DNA from: Flavobacteriia bacterium | GTDB lineage: Bacteria; Bacteroidota; Bacteroidia; Flavobacteriales; Flavobacteriaceae | Direction: 5' to 3' | Length of the DNA stretch: 17,704 bases | Assembly: GCA_018500075.1 (NCBI GenBank) | Contig: JAHBAN010000074.1 | Span: forward strand, 1 to 17,704 | Part shown: in pieces, positions 6,906 to 13,885 of the stretch | Layout: every line of letters begins with the position of its first letter | How positions within the stretch are numbered: the stretch's first letter is position 1 | The notes under the pieces: generated by a model | The model's database searches: none | Told to the model about the DNA's origin: nothing | Seen by the model: the letters and a program-made list of their open reading frames with translations, nothing else | Made by a program: the position numbers and the translations under genes

Positions 6906-7412
6906 GTGACAAAGATGGAAACCGTCCCTGCGAAGGCCGAGCCTGACGACGGGCTTTGGTGTGATTTGCATCAGGCGCGGCCGCGCGGGGTTTTGCCAGA
7001 GGCTGCGCGCCGGCGCGTTGCGGCTTTTGTGAGGGCTGTGCCCGAGTGGGGCGGGGTTGTTTTGCTTGTCGGGGAGGTGAGCCATTGGGTGCAGATCTCG
7101 GCGGGCGAAATTGTGAGCTTTCAGTCCTTTCTGACCGGGCGTTTGGCGGCGGCTTTGGGTGCCGAAGGCCTGCCCGACGCGATGGCTCTTGCCGATGTGA
7201 TGAGCCAGCCCGAGCGGCTTGCCGGACTTTTGCGGAGCGCCGAAGTTTCGGGCGAGAGCGGCGTGGCGCTGGGCGCTTTGATCGGTGCGGAGCTGGCCGC
7301 GACGCGGGCCTTCTGGCTTGGCGCTGATATTCGGCTGATCGGCGAGGACACTTTGAGCACGGCCTATGAAACCGCGCTGCAGGCGCAGGCGGCTTGGGTC
7401 ACGCGGGCGTAA
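6906..7412 (+). CDS. 2-dehydro-3-deoxygalactonokinase (DgoK)-like protein lacking the N-terminal kinase lobe
   Basis: The 168-residue protein begins at a GTG with GAGGGGG about 6 nt upstream, 10 bp after the decarboxylase stop. Residues from about 45 onward align in my reading with the C-terminal half of DgoK: GVVLLVGEVSHWVQISAGEI corresponds to the family's GV.CLPGTH.KWV...G.I, SFQSFLTGRLAAAL to .F.TFMTGEL.ALL, and ALGALIGAELAATRAFW to LSGLLIGAE.A..R.Y, followed by IRLIGEDTLSTAYETAL. DgoK is normally near 290-300 residues. The N-terminal phosphate-binding DWGT(S/N) motif is absent, and the PGTH motif reads VGEV, so sugar-kinase activity is unlikely. The overlapping decarboxylase gene leaves no room for a missing N-terminus. 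It may be a decayed kinase, or a scaffold or regulator. Confidence 0.7.
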   Translation: MTKMETVPAKAEPDDGLWCDLHQARPRGVLPEAARRRVAAFVRAVPEWGGVVLLVGEVSHWVQISAGEIVSFQSFLTGRLAAALGAEGLPDAMALADVMSQPERLAGLLRSAEVSGESGVALGALIGAELAATRAFWLGADIRLIGEDTLSTAYETALQAQAAWVTRA

Positions 7413-7417
7413 GGTCA

Positions 7418-7440
7418 GCGCTTGCCTTTGGGGCAGGCGC
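7418..7440 (+). other. Intercistronic hairpin between the DgoK-like gene and deoC
   Basis: GCGCTTGCC (7418-7426) and GGCAGGCGC (7432-7440) form a 9-bp stem with one G-T pair around a 5-nt loop, starting 6 nt after the stop codon. No T-run follows immediately, so it is more likely an mRNA-stability or partial-attenuation structure inside an operon than a full terminator. Confidence 0.45.
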
Positions 7441-7476
7441 GTGAGACGTTTTGACCAATGCCAAAGAGGGCGAAGA

Positions 7477-8466
7477 ATGATCGCAACAGACCAAGACAGA
7501 CAGACACAGCTGCCCCAGACCACAGAGCCGCGCAATGCGGGGCTTGCGCTTGATCTGGACTGGGTGGCGCGGGCGCAAGCCAACACCTCGGCGATCGAGC
7601 GGCGCGCGAGCACGCTGGGCGCGCGGCGGAGCGTCAAGAAGGCGCATCAGGCGGCCTGGCTCTTGAAGGCGATCACCTGCATCGACCTCACAACGCTGTC
7701 GGGCGACGATACGGCGGGGCGTGTCGCGAGGCTCTGTGCCAAGGCGCGGCGGCCTGTGCGTGACGACATATTGGAGGCGCTCGGCATGGGGCCGATCACT
7801 GTGGGCGCTGTCTGTGTGTATCACGATATGATTGCCCCTGCGGCCGAGGCTCTGGCCGGCTCCGGGATTCCGATTGCGGCGGTGAGCACAGGCTTTCCGG
7901 CCGGGCTGTCGCCGTTTCATTTGCGCATCAAAGAGATCGAAGAGAGCGTAAAGGCAGGCGCGAGCGAGATTGATATTGTGATTTCGCGGCGTCATGTTCT
8001 GACACAGAACTGGCAGGCGCTATATGACGAAATGCGCGCCTTTCGGGCGGCCTGTGGCGATGCGCACGTGAAGGCCATTCTGGCCACCGGAGAGCTTGGC
8101 AGCCTACGCAATGTGGCGCGGGCGAGCCTTGTTTGCATGATGGGGGGGGCCGATTTCATCAAGACCTCGACGGGCAAGGAAAGCGTGAACGCGACCCTGC
8201 CTGTCAGCCTCGTGATGATCCGCGCGATCCGCGAATATGAGGCCGCGACGGGCTTTCGCATTGGCTACAAACCCGCGGGCGAGATCAGCAAGGCCAAGGA
8301 CAGCCTCGTTTATCTTTCGATGATGAAAGAAGAGTTGGGCGATGGCTGGCTCCAGCCCGATTTGTTCCGCTTTGGCGCCTCAAGTCTTCTGGGCGATATC
8401 GAGCGGCAATTGGAACATCATGTGACGGGGGCCTACTCGGCCAGCTACCGTCATGCGGCGGGGTGA
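7477..8466 (+). CDS. deoC: Deoxyribose-phosphate aldolase
   Basis: The cytoplasmic class I aldolase splits 2-deoxyribose 5-phosphate into glyceraldehyde 3-phosphate and acetaldehyde in deoxynucleoside catabolism. The 329-residue product has the DeoC barrel from about residue 60, with VGAVCVYHDM, GFPAGLSP, ASEIDIVI (acidic catalytic residue), the Schiff-base lysine K229 in DFIKTSTGKE, and K265 in IGYKPAGEI. An N-terminal extension of about 50 residues makes it longer than the roughly 260-residue E. coli enzyme and closer to the longer DeoC proteins of other organisms. I chose the ATG at 7477 with GAGGG about 8 nt upstream; the open frame continues to 7366, but that part overlaps the preceding gene and its hairpin. 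Its acetaldehyde product fits the downstream aldehyde dehydrogenase. The call is firm. Confidence 0.95.
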   Translation: MIATDQDRQTQLPQTTEPRNAGLALDLDWVARAQANTSAIERRASTLGARRSVKKAHQAAWLLKAITCIDLTTLSGDDTAGRVARLCAKARRPVRDDILEALGMGPITVGAVCVYHDMIAPAAEALAGSGIPIAAVSTGFPAGLSPFHLRIKEIEESVKAGASEIDIVISRRHVLTQNWQALYDEMRAFRAACGDAHVKAILATGELGSLRNVARASLVCMMGGADFIKTSTGKESVNATLPVSLVMIRAIREYEAATGFRIGYKPAGEISKAKDSLVYLSMMKEELGDGWLQPDLFRFGASSLLGDIERQLEHHVTGAYSASYRHAAG

Positions 8467-8478
8467 GACGCGGAGAAA

Positions 8479-8499
8479 AATCGCTCCAGTGGACCGATT
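8479..8499. promoter_or_regulatory. 21-bp near-perfect palindrome between deoC and the ALDH16 gene
   Basis: AATCGCTCCA and TGGACCGATT are reverse complements around one central G, with a single C-C mismatch. It lies 12 bp after the deoC stop and 36 bp before the next start codon. It could be an operator for an internal promoter or a short hairpin in the mRNA; it has no terminator T-run. Confidence 0.45.
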
Positions 8500-8535
8500 G
8501 AGCGTCGAACGGACGGAGCCAAGGGGATTGGAAAA

Positions 8536-10884
8536 ATGACAGTTAAAGAGATTTTTCAGAGCATGGACTACGGCGAAGCGCCCGAGAGCGCGGCGGAGGC
8601 TTTTGCCTGGATCACCGACAATGGTGCGCGGTTTGGTCACTTCATCAACGGCGCATTTACCGAAGCGGGCGAGGGCTTTTTGAGCCGCAATCCGGCCAAT
8701 GGCGAGACGCTTGCGACGCTTACTCAGGGCAGTGCTGCCGACGTTGATTTGGCCGTTCAAGCGGCGCGCAAGGCCCAGCCGAAATGGGAGAAACTGGGCG
8801 GCCACGGGCGCGCGCGGGTGCTTTATGCGATTGCCCGTTTGGTGCAAAAACACAGCCGCTTGTTTGCGGTGCTGGAGACGCTGGACAACGGCAAGCCCAT
8901 CCGCGAGAGCCGCGATATTGATATCCCCTTGGTGCAACGTCATTTTTACTATCATGCGGGCATGGCGCAACTTATGGAAAGCGAGCTGCCAGAGGCCGAG
9001 GCGCTGGGCGTGTGCGGGCAGATTATCCCGTGGAATTTCCCGCTTCTGATGCTGGCGTGGAAAGTCGCGCCGGCGCTGGCGATGGGCAATACCGTGGTCT
9101 TGAAGCCGGCGGAATATACCTCGCTGACGGCGCTTCTGTTTGCCGATATTTGCCGTCAGGCGGGGCTGCCCAAGGGGGTTGTCAATATCGTTACGGGCGA
9201 CGGCGCTGTGGGAGAGATGATTGTAAATCACAGCGATATCAACAAGATAGCCTTTACCGGCTCGACGGAAGTGGGCCGCAAGATCCGCCGGGCCACGGCG
9301 GGGAGCGGCAAGGCGCTGACGCTGGAGCTGGGCGGGAAATCGCCCTATATTGTGTTTGAGGACGCCGATCTGGACTCAGCCGTGGAAGGGCTGGTTGACG
9401 CGATCTGGTTCAATCAGGGGCAAGTCTGCTGTGCGGGCAGCCGCCTTCTGGTGCAAGAGGGCATCGCCGAGACCTTCTATGCCAAGCTCAAGGCGCGGAT
9501 GGCCAAGCTGCGCCTCGGGGCGCCCTTGGACAAATCAATCGACGTTGGGGCGATTGTGGATCCTGTGCAGCTCAAATCCATCGACAGCATGGTGGCCGCC
9601 AATGATGAAGGAAGTGTTTACGCAGCACCCGTTGAGCTGCCTGTGGAGGGGAGCTTCTATCCGCCGACGCTGATCACGGGGCTTTCGCCGAGTGCGAAGC
9701 TGATGCAGGAGGAGATCTTCGGGCCTGTTCTGGTGGCCACAACCTTCCGCACGCCAGAGGAGGCGGTGAGCCTCGCCAACAACACACGCTACGGGCTTGC
9801 GGCGACGGTCTGGAGCGAGAATGTGAACCTTGCTCTGAGCATCGCCCCGAAGCTGGCGGCGGGGGTTGTCTGGGTCAATGCGACGAACCTGTTTGACGCC
9901 GCGGCCGGCTTTGGCGGGGTGCGCGAAAGCGGCTTTGGGCGCGAGGGCGGTTGGGAAGGTCTGAGGGCCTATACGCGCCCCAAGGGCAAGACAAAGACGC
10001 TGGCCAGAACCGAGCCGAACGCCGGCAAGGGTGGGCTTGCCGCAGGCGCGCTCGACCGCACCGAAAAGCTCTATATCGGCGGCAAGCAGGCGCGGCCTGA
10101 CGGGGGCTATAGCCGCGAGATTTTTGCCAAGACCGGCGGGCTTGTGAGCCAAGCGCCTGTGGCGAGCCGCAAGGATATTCGCAACGCTGTGGAGGCCGCG
10201 CAGGCGGCGGCGGGCTGGAGCAAAACGACGGGGCATTTGCGCGCGCAAATCCTTTATTTTATGGCAGAAAACCTCGAGGCGCGCGGCGCGGAACTGGCCC
10301 GCCGGATCGACGCGATGAAGGGGGCCAAGAGCGGGGCGAAAGAGGTAGAAGCCTCTGTCAAACGGCTGTTTTCCTATGCTGCCTGGGCCGATAAATATGA
10401 CGGCGCGATCAAGGGCGTGCCGCTGCGCGGGATGGCGCTGGCGGTGCCTGAGCCGCTGGGTGTGATCGGGGCATTTTGTGATGATGCGCTGCCGCTTCTG
10501 GGGCTTGTTTCGGTGATCGGGCCGGCGCTTGCGATGGGCAATCGCGCGGTGCTTGTGGTGAGCGAAGCCTATCCGCTCGAGGCGCTGGATTTCACGCAGA
10601 TACTGGAAACATCCGATGTGCCTGCGGGGGTTGTGAACCTCTTGTCCGGCAGCCATGCGGAGCTTGCCAAGCCGATGGCGAGCCATATGGATGTGGACGG
10701 GGTCTGGAGCTTTTCGAGCAGCGCTCTTTCGGGCGTTATCGAGAGCGAGAGTGCGACGAATTTGAAGCGCACATGGGTCAACAACGGGCAGGCGCGCGAC
10801 TGGTTTGGCCCCGCGGGCGAGGGCCGCGCCTTTTTGGATCAGGCGAGTGATGTGAAGACCGTTTGGGTGCCTTACGGCGAGTGA
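8536..10884 (+). CDS. ALDH16-type two-domain aldehyde dehydrogenase
   Basis: The 782-residue protein consists of a complete NAD(P)-dependent aldehyde dehydrogenase domain (about 30-490) and a shorter ALDH-like domain (about 505-782). The first domain has PWNFPLLMLAWKVAPALAMGN, FTGSTEVG, catalytic-base E264 in LELGGKSP, catalytic C298 in FNQGQVCCAGSR, and EEIFGPVL. The second repeats the Rossmann-type start (EPLGVIGAFCDDALPLLGLV, GPALAMGN) and VPAGVVNLLSG, but has no GQ.C nucleophile motif and is truncated, so it is a pseudo-ALDH domain. This architecture defines ALDH16, whose bacterial structure was solved from the Roseobacter-group genus Loktanella. It follows deoC by 69 bp and probably oxidises acetaldehyde to acetate, and possibly the aldehyde made by the upstream decarboxylase. 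AAGGGG precedes the ATG. Confidence 0.92.
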   Translation: MTVKEIFQSMDYGEAPESAAEAFAWITDNGARFGHFINGAFTEAGEGFLSRNPANGETLATLTQGSAADVDLAVQAARKAQPKWEKLGGHGRARVLYAIARLVQKHSRLFAVLETLDNGKPIRESRDIDIPLVQRHFYYHAGMAQLMESELPEAEALGVCGQIIPWNFPLLMLAWKVAPALAMGNTVVLKPAEYTSLTALLFADICRQAGLPKGVVNIVTGDGAVGEMIVNHSDINKIAFTGSTEVGRKIRRATAGSGKALTLELGGKSPYIVFEDADLDSAVEGLVDAIWFNQGQVCCAGSRLLVQEGIAETFYAKLKARMAKLRLGAPLDKSIDVGAIVDPVQLKSIDSMVAANDEGSVYAAPVELPVEGSFYPPTLITGLSPSAKLMQEEIFGPVLVATTFRTPEEAVSLANNTRYGLAATVWSENVNLALSIAPKLAAGVVWVNATNLFDAAAGFGGVRESGFGREGGWEGLRAYTRPKGKTKTLARTEPNAGKGGLAAGALDRTEKLYIGGKQARPDGGYSREIFAKTGGLVSQAPVASRKDIRNAVEAAQAAAGWSKTTGHLRAQILYFMAENLEARGAELARRIDAMKGAKSGAKEVEASVKRLFSYAAWADKYDGAIKGVPLRGMALAVPEPLGVIGAFCDDALPLLGLVSVIGPALAMGNRAVLVVSEAYPLEALDFTQILETSDVPAGVVNLLSGSHAELAKPMASHMDVDGVWSFSSSALSGVIESESATNLKRTWVNNGQARDWFGPAGEGRAFLDQASDVKTVWVPYGE

Positions 10885-10970
10885 GAGGCGGCGCGGGTTA
10901 ACAGCCCCTCAAGGCAGCGTTCAGCAGGGTTAACGCCGTGCGATCTGCATGATTCGGGGGGGGTGATATG

Positions 10971-10999
10971 CGTGCACAACCCGTGCACCATGCGTGCAC
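10971..10999. repeat. Three CGTGCAC units at 11-bp period
   Basis: CGTGCAC occurs at 10971-10977, 10982-10988 and 10993-10999, with start-to-start distances of exactly 11 bp. Each contains the palindrome GTGCAC. This is an iteron-like array of about one site per helical turn, consistent with cooperative protein binding, but no binding protein is indicated by context. Confidence 0.65.
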
Positions 11000-11047
11000 C
11001 GCCTGACTCGCCGTTTTGTTAACGGAAAATTAGTTAATGGAGCGTGC

Positions 11048-11102
11048 GGTGCGCAGGGACTGCGCACGCAGGTTGGGTTTGGTGCGCAGTGAATGCGCAC
11101 CC
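11048..11102. terminator. Two tandem hairpin units 33 bp apart between convergent genes
   Basis: The 22-bp units at 11048-11069 and 11081-11102 match at 19 of 22 positions. Each folds: GTGCGCAG-GGA-CTGCGCAC (11049-11067) and GGTGCGCA-GTGAA-TGCGCACC (11081-11101). They start 27 bp past the 3' end of the M16 gene, 11129 on the minus strand, and also follow the ALDH16 gene. No T-run is present, so termination would rely on the hairpins or on Rho. The unit resembles a GTGCGCA-type repeat that I believe recurs in Rhodobacteraceae. Confidence 0.55.
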
Positions 11103-11128
11103 TACGGTGTGGGTCTGGCGGGAAGAGC

Positions 11129-12451
11129 CTAGAGGCCTTCGGGCTGGCCGACGACTGTGAAGCTGAGAAGCTCCGGCTTGAGATAGTCGCGCGCGACGCG
11201 GTTGACCTGCTCCAGCGTGACGGCGTTCACGCGGTCATTGCGTGTCGCGATATAGTCGGTTCCCATGCCTTGGATTTGCATTCCGACAAGGATGTCTGCG
11301 ATCGGGCCGTTGCCATCAAAGCGCAGAGGGTAGGCCCCCGTAAGATAGCGCTTGGCGTCTTCGAGTTCGGCGGCGGTGATGCCCTGGCTTTGCAGCCGTG
11401 CCCATTCGGCTTTGATCACCTCCATGGCCTCGCTGACCCGGTTGTTGGCGGATTGGACCGAGCCGAGCCAGACATCGGCCCCGTCTTTGTCAACGAGATA
11501 GGAATAGACGCCATAGGTGAGGCCGCGCTTTTCGCGGACCTCCTGCATGAGGCGGCTTTCAAATCCGCCGCCGCCGAGCACGACATTGAGCAGGTAGGCG
11601 GCGAAATAATCGGGGTGATCAAAGGGCAGGCCGGGCTGGCCGAACATGGCAACAGATTGGGGCGTTTCAAACGGGATCACCACGGTTTTGCCATCAAACG
11701 CCGGAGCGGCGGCGGGGGGCAGGGGCGCGCCCGTTTCGGGGAGACCAGCGAGCAAGCTGTCGAGCACAGGGCCAAGCTCTTGGCGCGAAATATCGCCAAC
11801 CACGCTGATATAGAGCCTGTCACGCGCGACTGTGGCGCGGAAGGCGGCGAGGATATCTTCGCGGGTGAGGGCTGTGACGGTCTTGAGGGTTCCGCTTTTG
11901 TCGGAGCCGTAGGGATGTGTGCCGTAGACGCGGGCGTCAAAGGCCTGACGGGCGATGGCGCCGGGGTCTTTTTGATCGGAGCGGATGCCTGATATGACTT
12001 GGGCGCGGACGCGGTCTATGGCGTCCTGATCAAAGCGCGGGGCGATCAGAGACTGGCGCAGAAGTGCGAGCGCCTCGGCGCGGTTTTCTGTCAGGAACCG
12101 GGCAGAAATGGCGAGAGAATCGTCAGAGACGCTATAGGAAAACGAGGCGGCGAGACTGTCGCGGGCCTTGGCAAATGCGCGGGCGTCAAGCGGGCCGGCG
12201 CCCTCCTCGATCAGCCCTGTCATGAGATTGATGGCGCCGCGTTTGTCCGGGGCGTCGAGCGAAGCGCCGCCTTTGAAGCGCAGCTCGAGGGCGACAAAGG
12301 GGATCGATTTTTCTTCGACGTGCCAGACTGTGAGGCCGCTCTCTGTTGTGAAGGCGTCAACGGTGACGCCGGCGGAGGCCGGGGCGGGCGCAGCGACTGT
12401 GATTGCGACTGCGAGCGCGAGGCTGACGGCGGCGGCGAGGACAGCTTTCAC
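11129..12451 (-). CDS. M16-family peptidase-like protein, non-catalytic subunit (periplasmic)
   Basis: The 440-residue product has an N-terminal signal peptide (hydrophobic run from residue 2, with cleavage likely after ASA at 25-27), then two M16 halves. The zinc motif HxxEH is absent: where it should be, the sequence reads INLMTGLIEEG. The C-terminal half has the REKRGLTYGVYSYL segment (about 303-316), whose arginine and tyrosine are typical of the partner that helps bind substrate in two-chain M16 peptidases. The start is GTG at 12451-12449, with AAGGAGA upstream, and it overlaps the stop of the preceding catalytic gene by 4 bp (GTGA), implying translational coupling and equal amounts. I infer a heterodimer with the upstream product, like the two-subunit bacterial M16B enzymes and mitochondrial processing peptidase. 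Confidence 0.9.
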   Translation of the reverse strand: MKAVLAAAVSLALAVAITVAAPAPASAGVTVDAFTTESGLTVWHVEEKSIPFVALELRFKGGASLDAPDKRGAINLMTGLIEEGAGPLDARAFAKARDSLAASFSYSVSDDSLAISARFLTENRAEALALLRQSLIAPRFDQDAIDRVRAQVISGIRSDQKDPGAIARQAFDARVYGTHPYGSDKSGTLKTVTALTREDILAAFRATVARDRLYISVVGDISRQELGPVLDSLLAGLPETGAPLPPAAAPAFDGKTVVIPFETPQSVAMFGQPGLPFDHPDYFAAYLLNVVLGGGGFESRLMQEVREKRGLTYGVYSYLVDKDGADVWLGSVQSANNRVSEAMEVIKAEWARLQSQGITAAELEDAKRYLTGAYPLRFDGNGPIADILVGMQIQGMGTDYIATRNDRVNAVTLEQVNRVARDYLKPELLSFTVVGQPEGL

Positions 12452-13788
12452 GAGGCGTCTCCTTTTTCTTTCATCAGATAGCCTGTGACCGAGCGCTCAA
12501 GATTGAAGACAGATTTGGCGGCGGCGATGATTTCTTCGCCGGTGATCGAGGCGAGGACGGCGGGCCAGTCTTGCACGTCGGCGACCGTGAGGCCGCTGGC
12601 GAGCGCGCTGCCATAATCATTGGCGAGGCTGTTCATATTATCGCGGGCATAGATCTGGGCGGCGCGAATCTGCATTTTGACACGGGCGAGCGCGTCCGGG
12701 TCGATCGGCTTGGCGAGGAAGCTCTCGATTGCCGCGTCCATGGCGGCCTCGGCTTCGGGCAATGTGACGCCATCGGCGGGGACGACGAGGACGGTGAAGT
12801 CGGTGTCATCAAGCGATTCGCCGTTGTAGAAAGCGCCGGTGTAGACGGCTTTTTGGCTCTCGAACTGGAGGCGCTCTGTGAGGTGGCTTGTGGTTCCGCC
12901 GCCGAGCAGCTCGGCGAGCAAGGTGAGGGCGGCGGCCTCGCGCTGTGCGCCAGTGTCACGCTCGGGGGCGAGATAGCTGCGGCTCACATAGGGCTGGGCA
13001 ACGCGGGGATCGCGAAAGACAAGCCGGCGCTCGGCGGTCTGGGGCGGCTCGGCGGGGCGGGCGCGCTCGGACAGCTCCGGATTCGGCTCTAACACACCGT
13101 AATATTGCTCGGCGAGGGCGCGCACGGCTTCGGGCGTCACATCGCCGGCGACCACAAGAATCGCGTTGTTGGGGGCATAAAACCGCTTGTAGTAGTGGAG
13201 CGCGGCCTCCAGATCGAGCGTGACCATCTCGTGGCGCCAGCCGATCACGGGGACGCCATAGCGGTGGTTGAGATATTGCGCGGCATTTTTTTGCTCGCGA
13301 AACAGCGCGCCGGGGCTGTTTTCGATGCGCTGGTTGCGCTCTTCGATAATGACCTCGCGTTCTGTGAGAATGTCCTCTTGCGAGAGGCGGACGTTGACCA
13401 TGCGATCACTTTCCAGCCGCATCATCAGCTCGAGGCGGTCAGAGGCGACGCGCTGGAAATAGGCGGTGTAGTCATAGCTTGTGAAAGCGTTGTCTGTGCC
13501 GCCGTTGCGCGCCACTGTGGCCGAAAGCTCGCCCGGAGCGAGGGTGTCTGTGCCTTTGAAGAGCAGATGCTCGAGGAAATGCGCCACACCGGATGTGCCG
13601 GGGAATTCGTCGGCAGAGCCGGCGCGATACCAGACCATATGGGTCACCACGGGGGCGCGGGTGTCTTCGATCACCACGACATCCATACCGTTGTCGAGGG
13701 TAAAACTTGTTACCGCGTCGCGGATATCGGGCTGTGCCGGGCTGGCCAGAGCCAGGCTTGTTGCGAGAGTCAGCAAGAGGGCGCGCAT
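12448..13788 (-). CDS. M16-family zinc metallopeptidase, catalytic subunit (periplasmic)
   Basis: The 446-residue product begins MRALLLTLATSLALASPA, a signal peptide of about 18 residues. The catalytic domain has the inverted zinc motif H70-F-L-E73-H74 in GVAHFLEHLLFKGT, with the third zinc ligand about 76 residues further at E150 in LTEREVIIEERNQ. The second half carries VSRSYLAP and LLAELLGGGTTSHLTERL, as in other M16B peptidases. It would cleave short or unfolded peptides in the periplasm. I chose the ATG at 13788-13786 because AGGAGTG lies about 7 nt upstream and a signal peptide follows; the frame is open much further upstream, but that stretch overlaps the lipoprotein gene. It is coupled to the non-catalytic subunit by the 4-bp overlap. 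Confidence 0.93.
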   Translation of the reverse strand: MRALLLTLATSLALASPAQPDIRDAVTSFTLDNGMDVVVIEDTRAPVVTHMVWYRAGSADEFPGTSGVAHFLEHLLFKGTDTLAPGELSATVARNGGTDNAFTSYDYTAYFQRVASDRLELMMRLESDRMVNVRLSQEDILTEREVIIEERNQRIENSPGALFREQKNAAQYLNHRYGVPVIGWRHEMVTLDLEAALHYYKRFYAPNNAILVVAGDVTPEAVRALAEQYYGVLEPNPELSERARPAEPPQTAERRLVFRDPRVAQPYVSRSYLAPERDTGAQREAAALTLLAELLGGGTTSHLTERLQFESQKAVYTGAFYNGESLDDTDFTVLVVPADGVTLPEAEAAMDAAIESFLAKPIDPDALARVKMQIRAAQIYARDNMNSLANDYGSALASGLTVADVQDWPAVLASITGEEIIAAAKSVFNLERSVTGYLMKEKGDAS

Positions 13789-13816
13789 TGTGTCACTCCT
13801 AAAGATATACCGGGAA

Positions 13817-13844
13817 AAGATAGGCGCTTTGGGCGGGGCATCAA
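13817..13844 (-). promoter_or_regulatory. Possible promoter for the M16 gene pair
   Basis: On the minus strand, TTGATG (plus-strand 13839-13844) and TATCTT (13817-13822) lie 16 bp apart, each matching 4 of 6 consensus bases. Transcription would begin near 13810, about 20 nt before the start codon. A 10-bp direct repeat, GGGCGGGGCA (13831-13840 and 13847-13856), overlaps the -35. It is weak evidence; the 97-bp gap after the lipoprotein gene makes a separate promoter plausible. Confidence 0.3.
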
Positions 13845-13885
13845 GCGGGCGGGGCACCGCTGACGCAGATGTGAAAGTCTGGCGT

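Larger units (their letters stand above)
10885..11128. other. Repeat-rich intergenic region between convergent genes
   Basis: No protein gene is supported here. The region holds three GTTAAC sites (10897-10902, 10929-10934, 11018-11023), an eight-G run (10956-10963), three CGTGCAC units at an exact 11-bp period, and two tandem hairpins near the right end. Both flanking genes end here, so promoter function is not expected. Confidence 0.6.

Noticed and set aside
7366..7476. Longer deoC start
   Set aside because: It would overlap the previous gene and include the intercistronic hairpin. The ATG at 7477 has a clear GAGGG site.
9535..10686. 383-codon minus-strand frame inside the ALDH16 gene
   Set aside because: The translation is Arg/His/Pro-rich with no family resemblance, and the opposite strand holds clear ALDH motifs throughout.
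10968..11006. 12-codon ORF preceded by a G-run in the repeat-rich intergenic region
   Set aside because: The G-run could mimic a ribosome site, but the peptide is made of the CGTGCAC repeat, is tiny, and precedes no codirectional gene to regulate.
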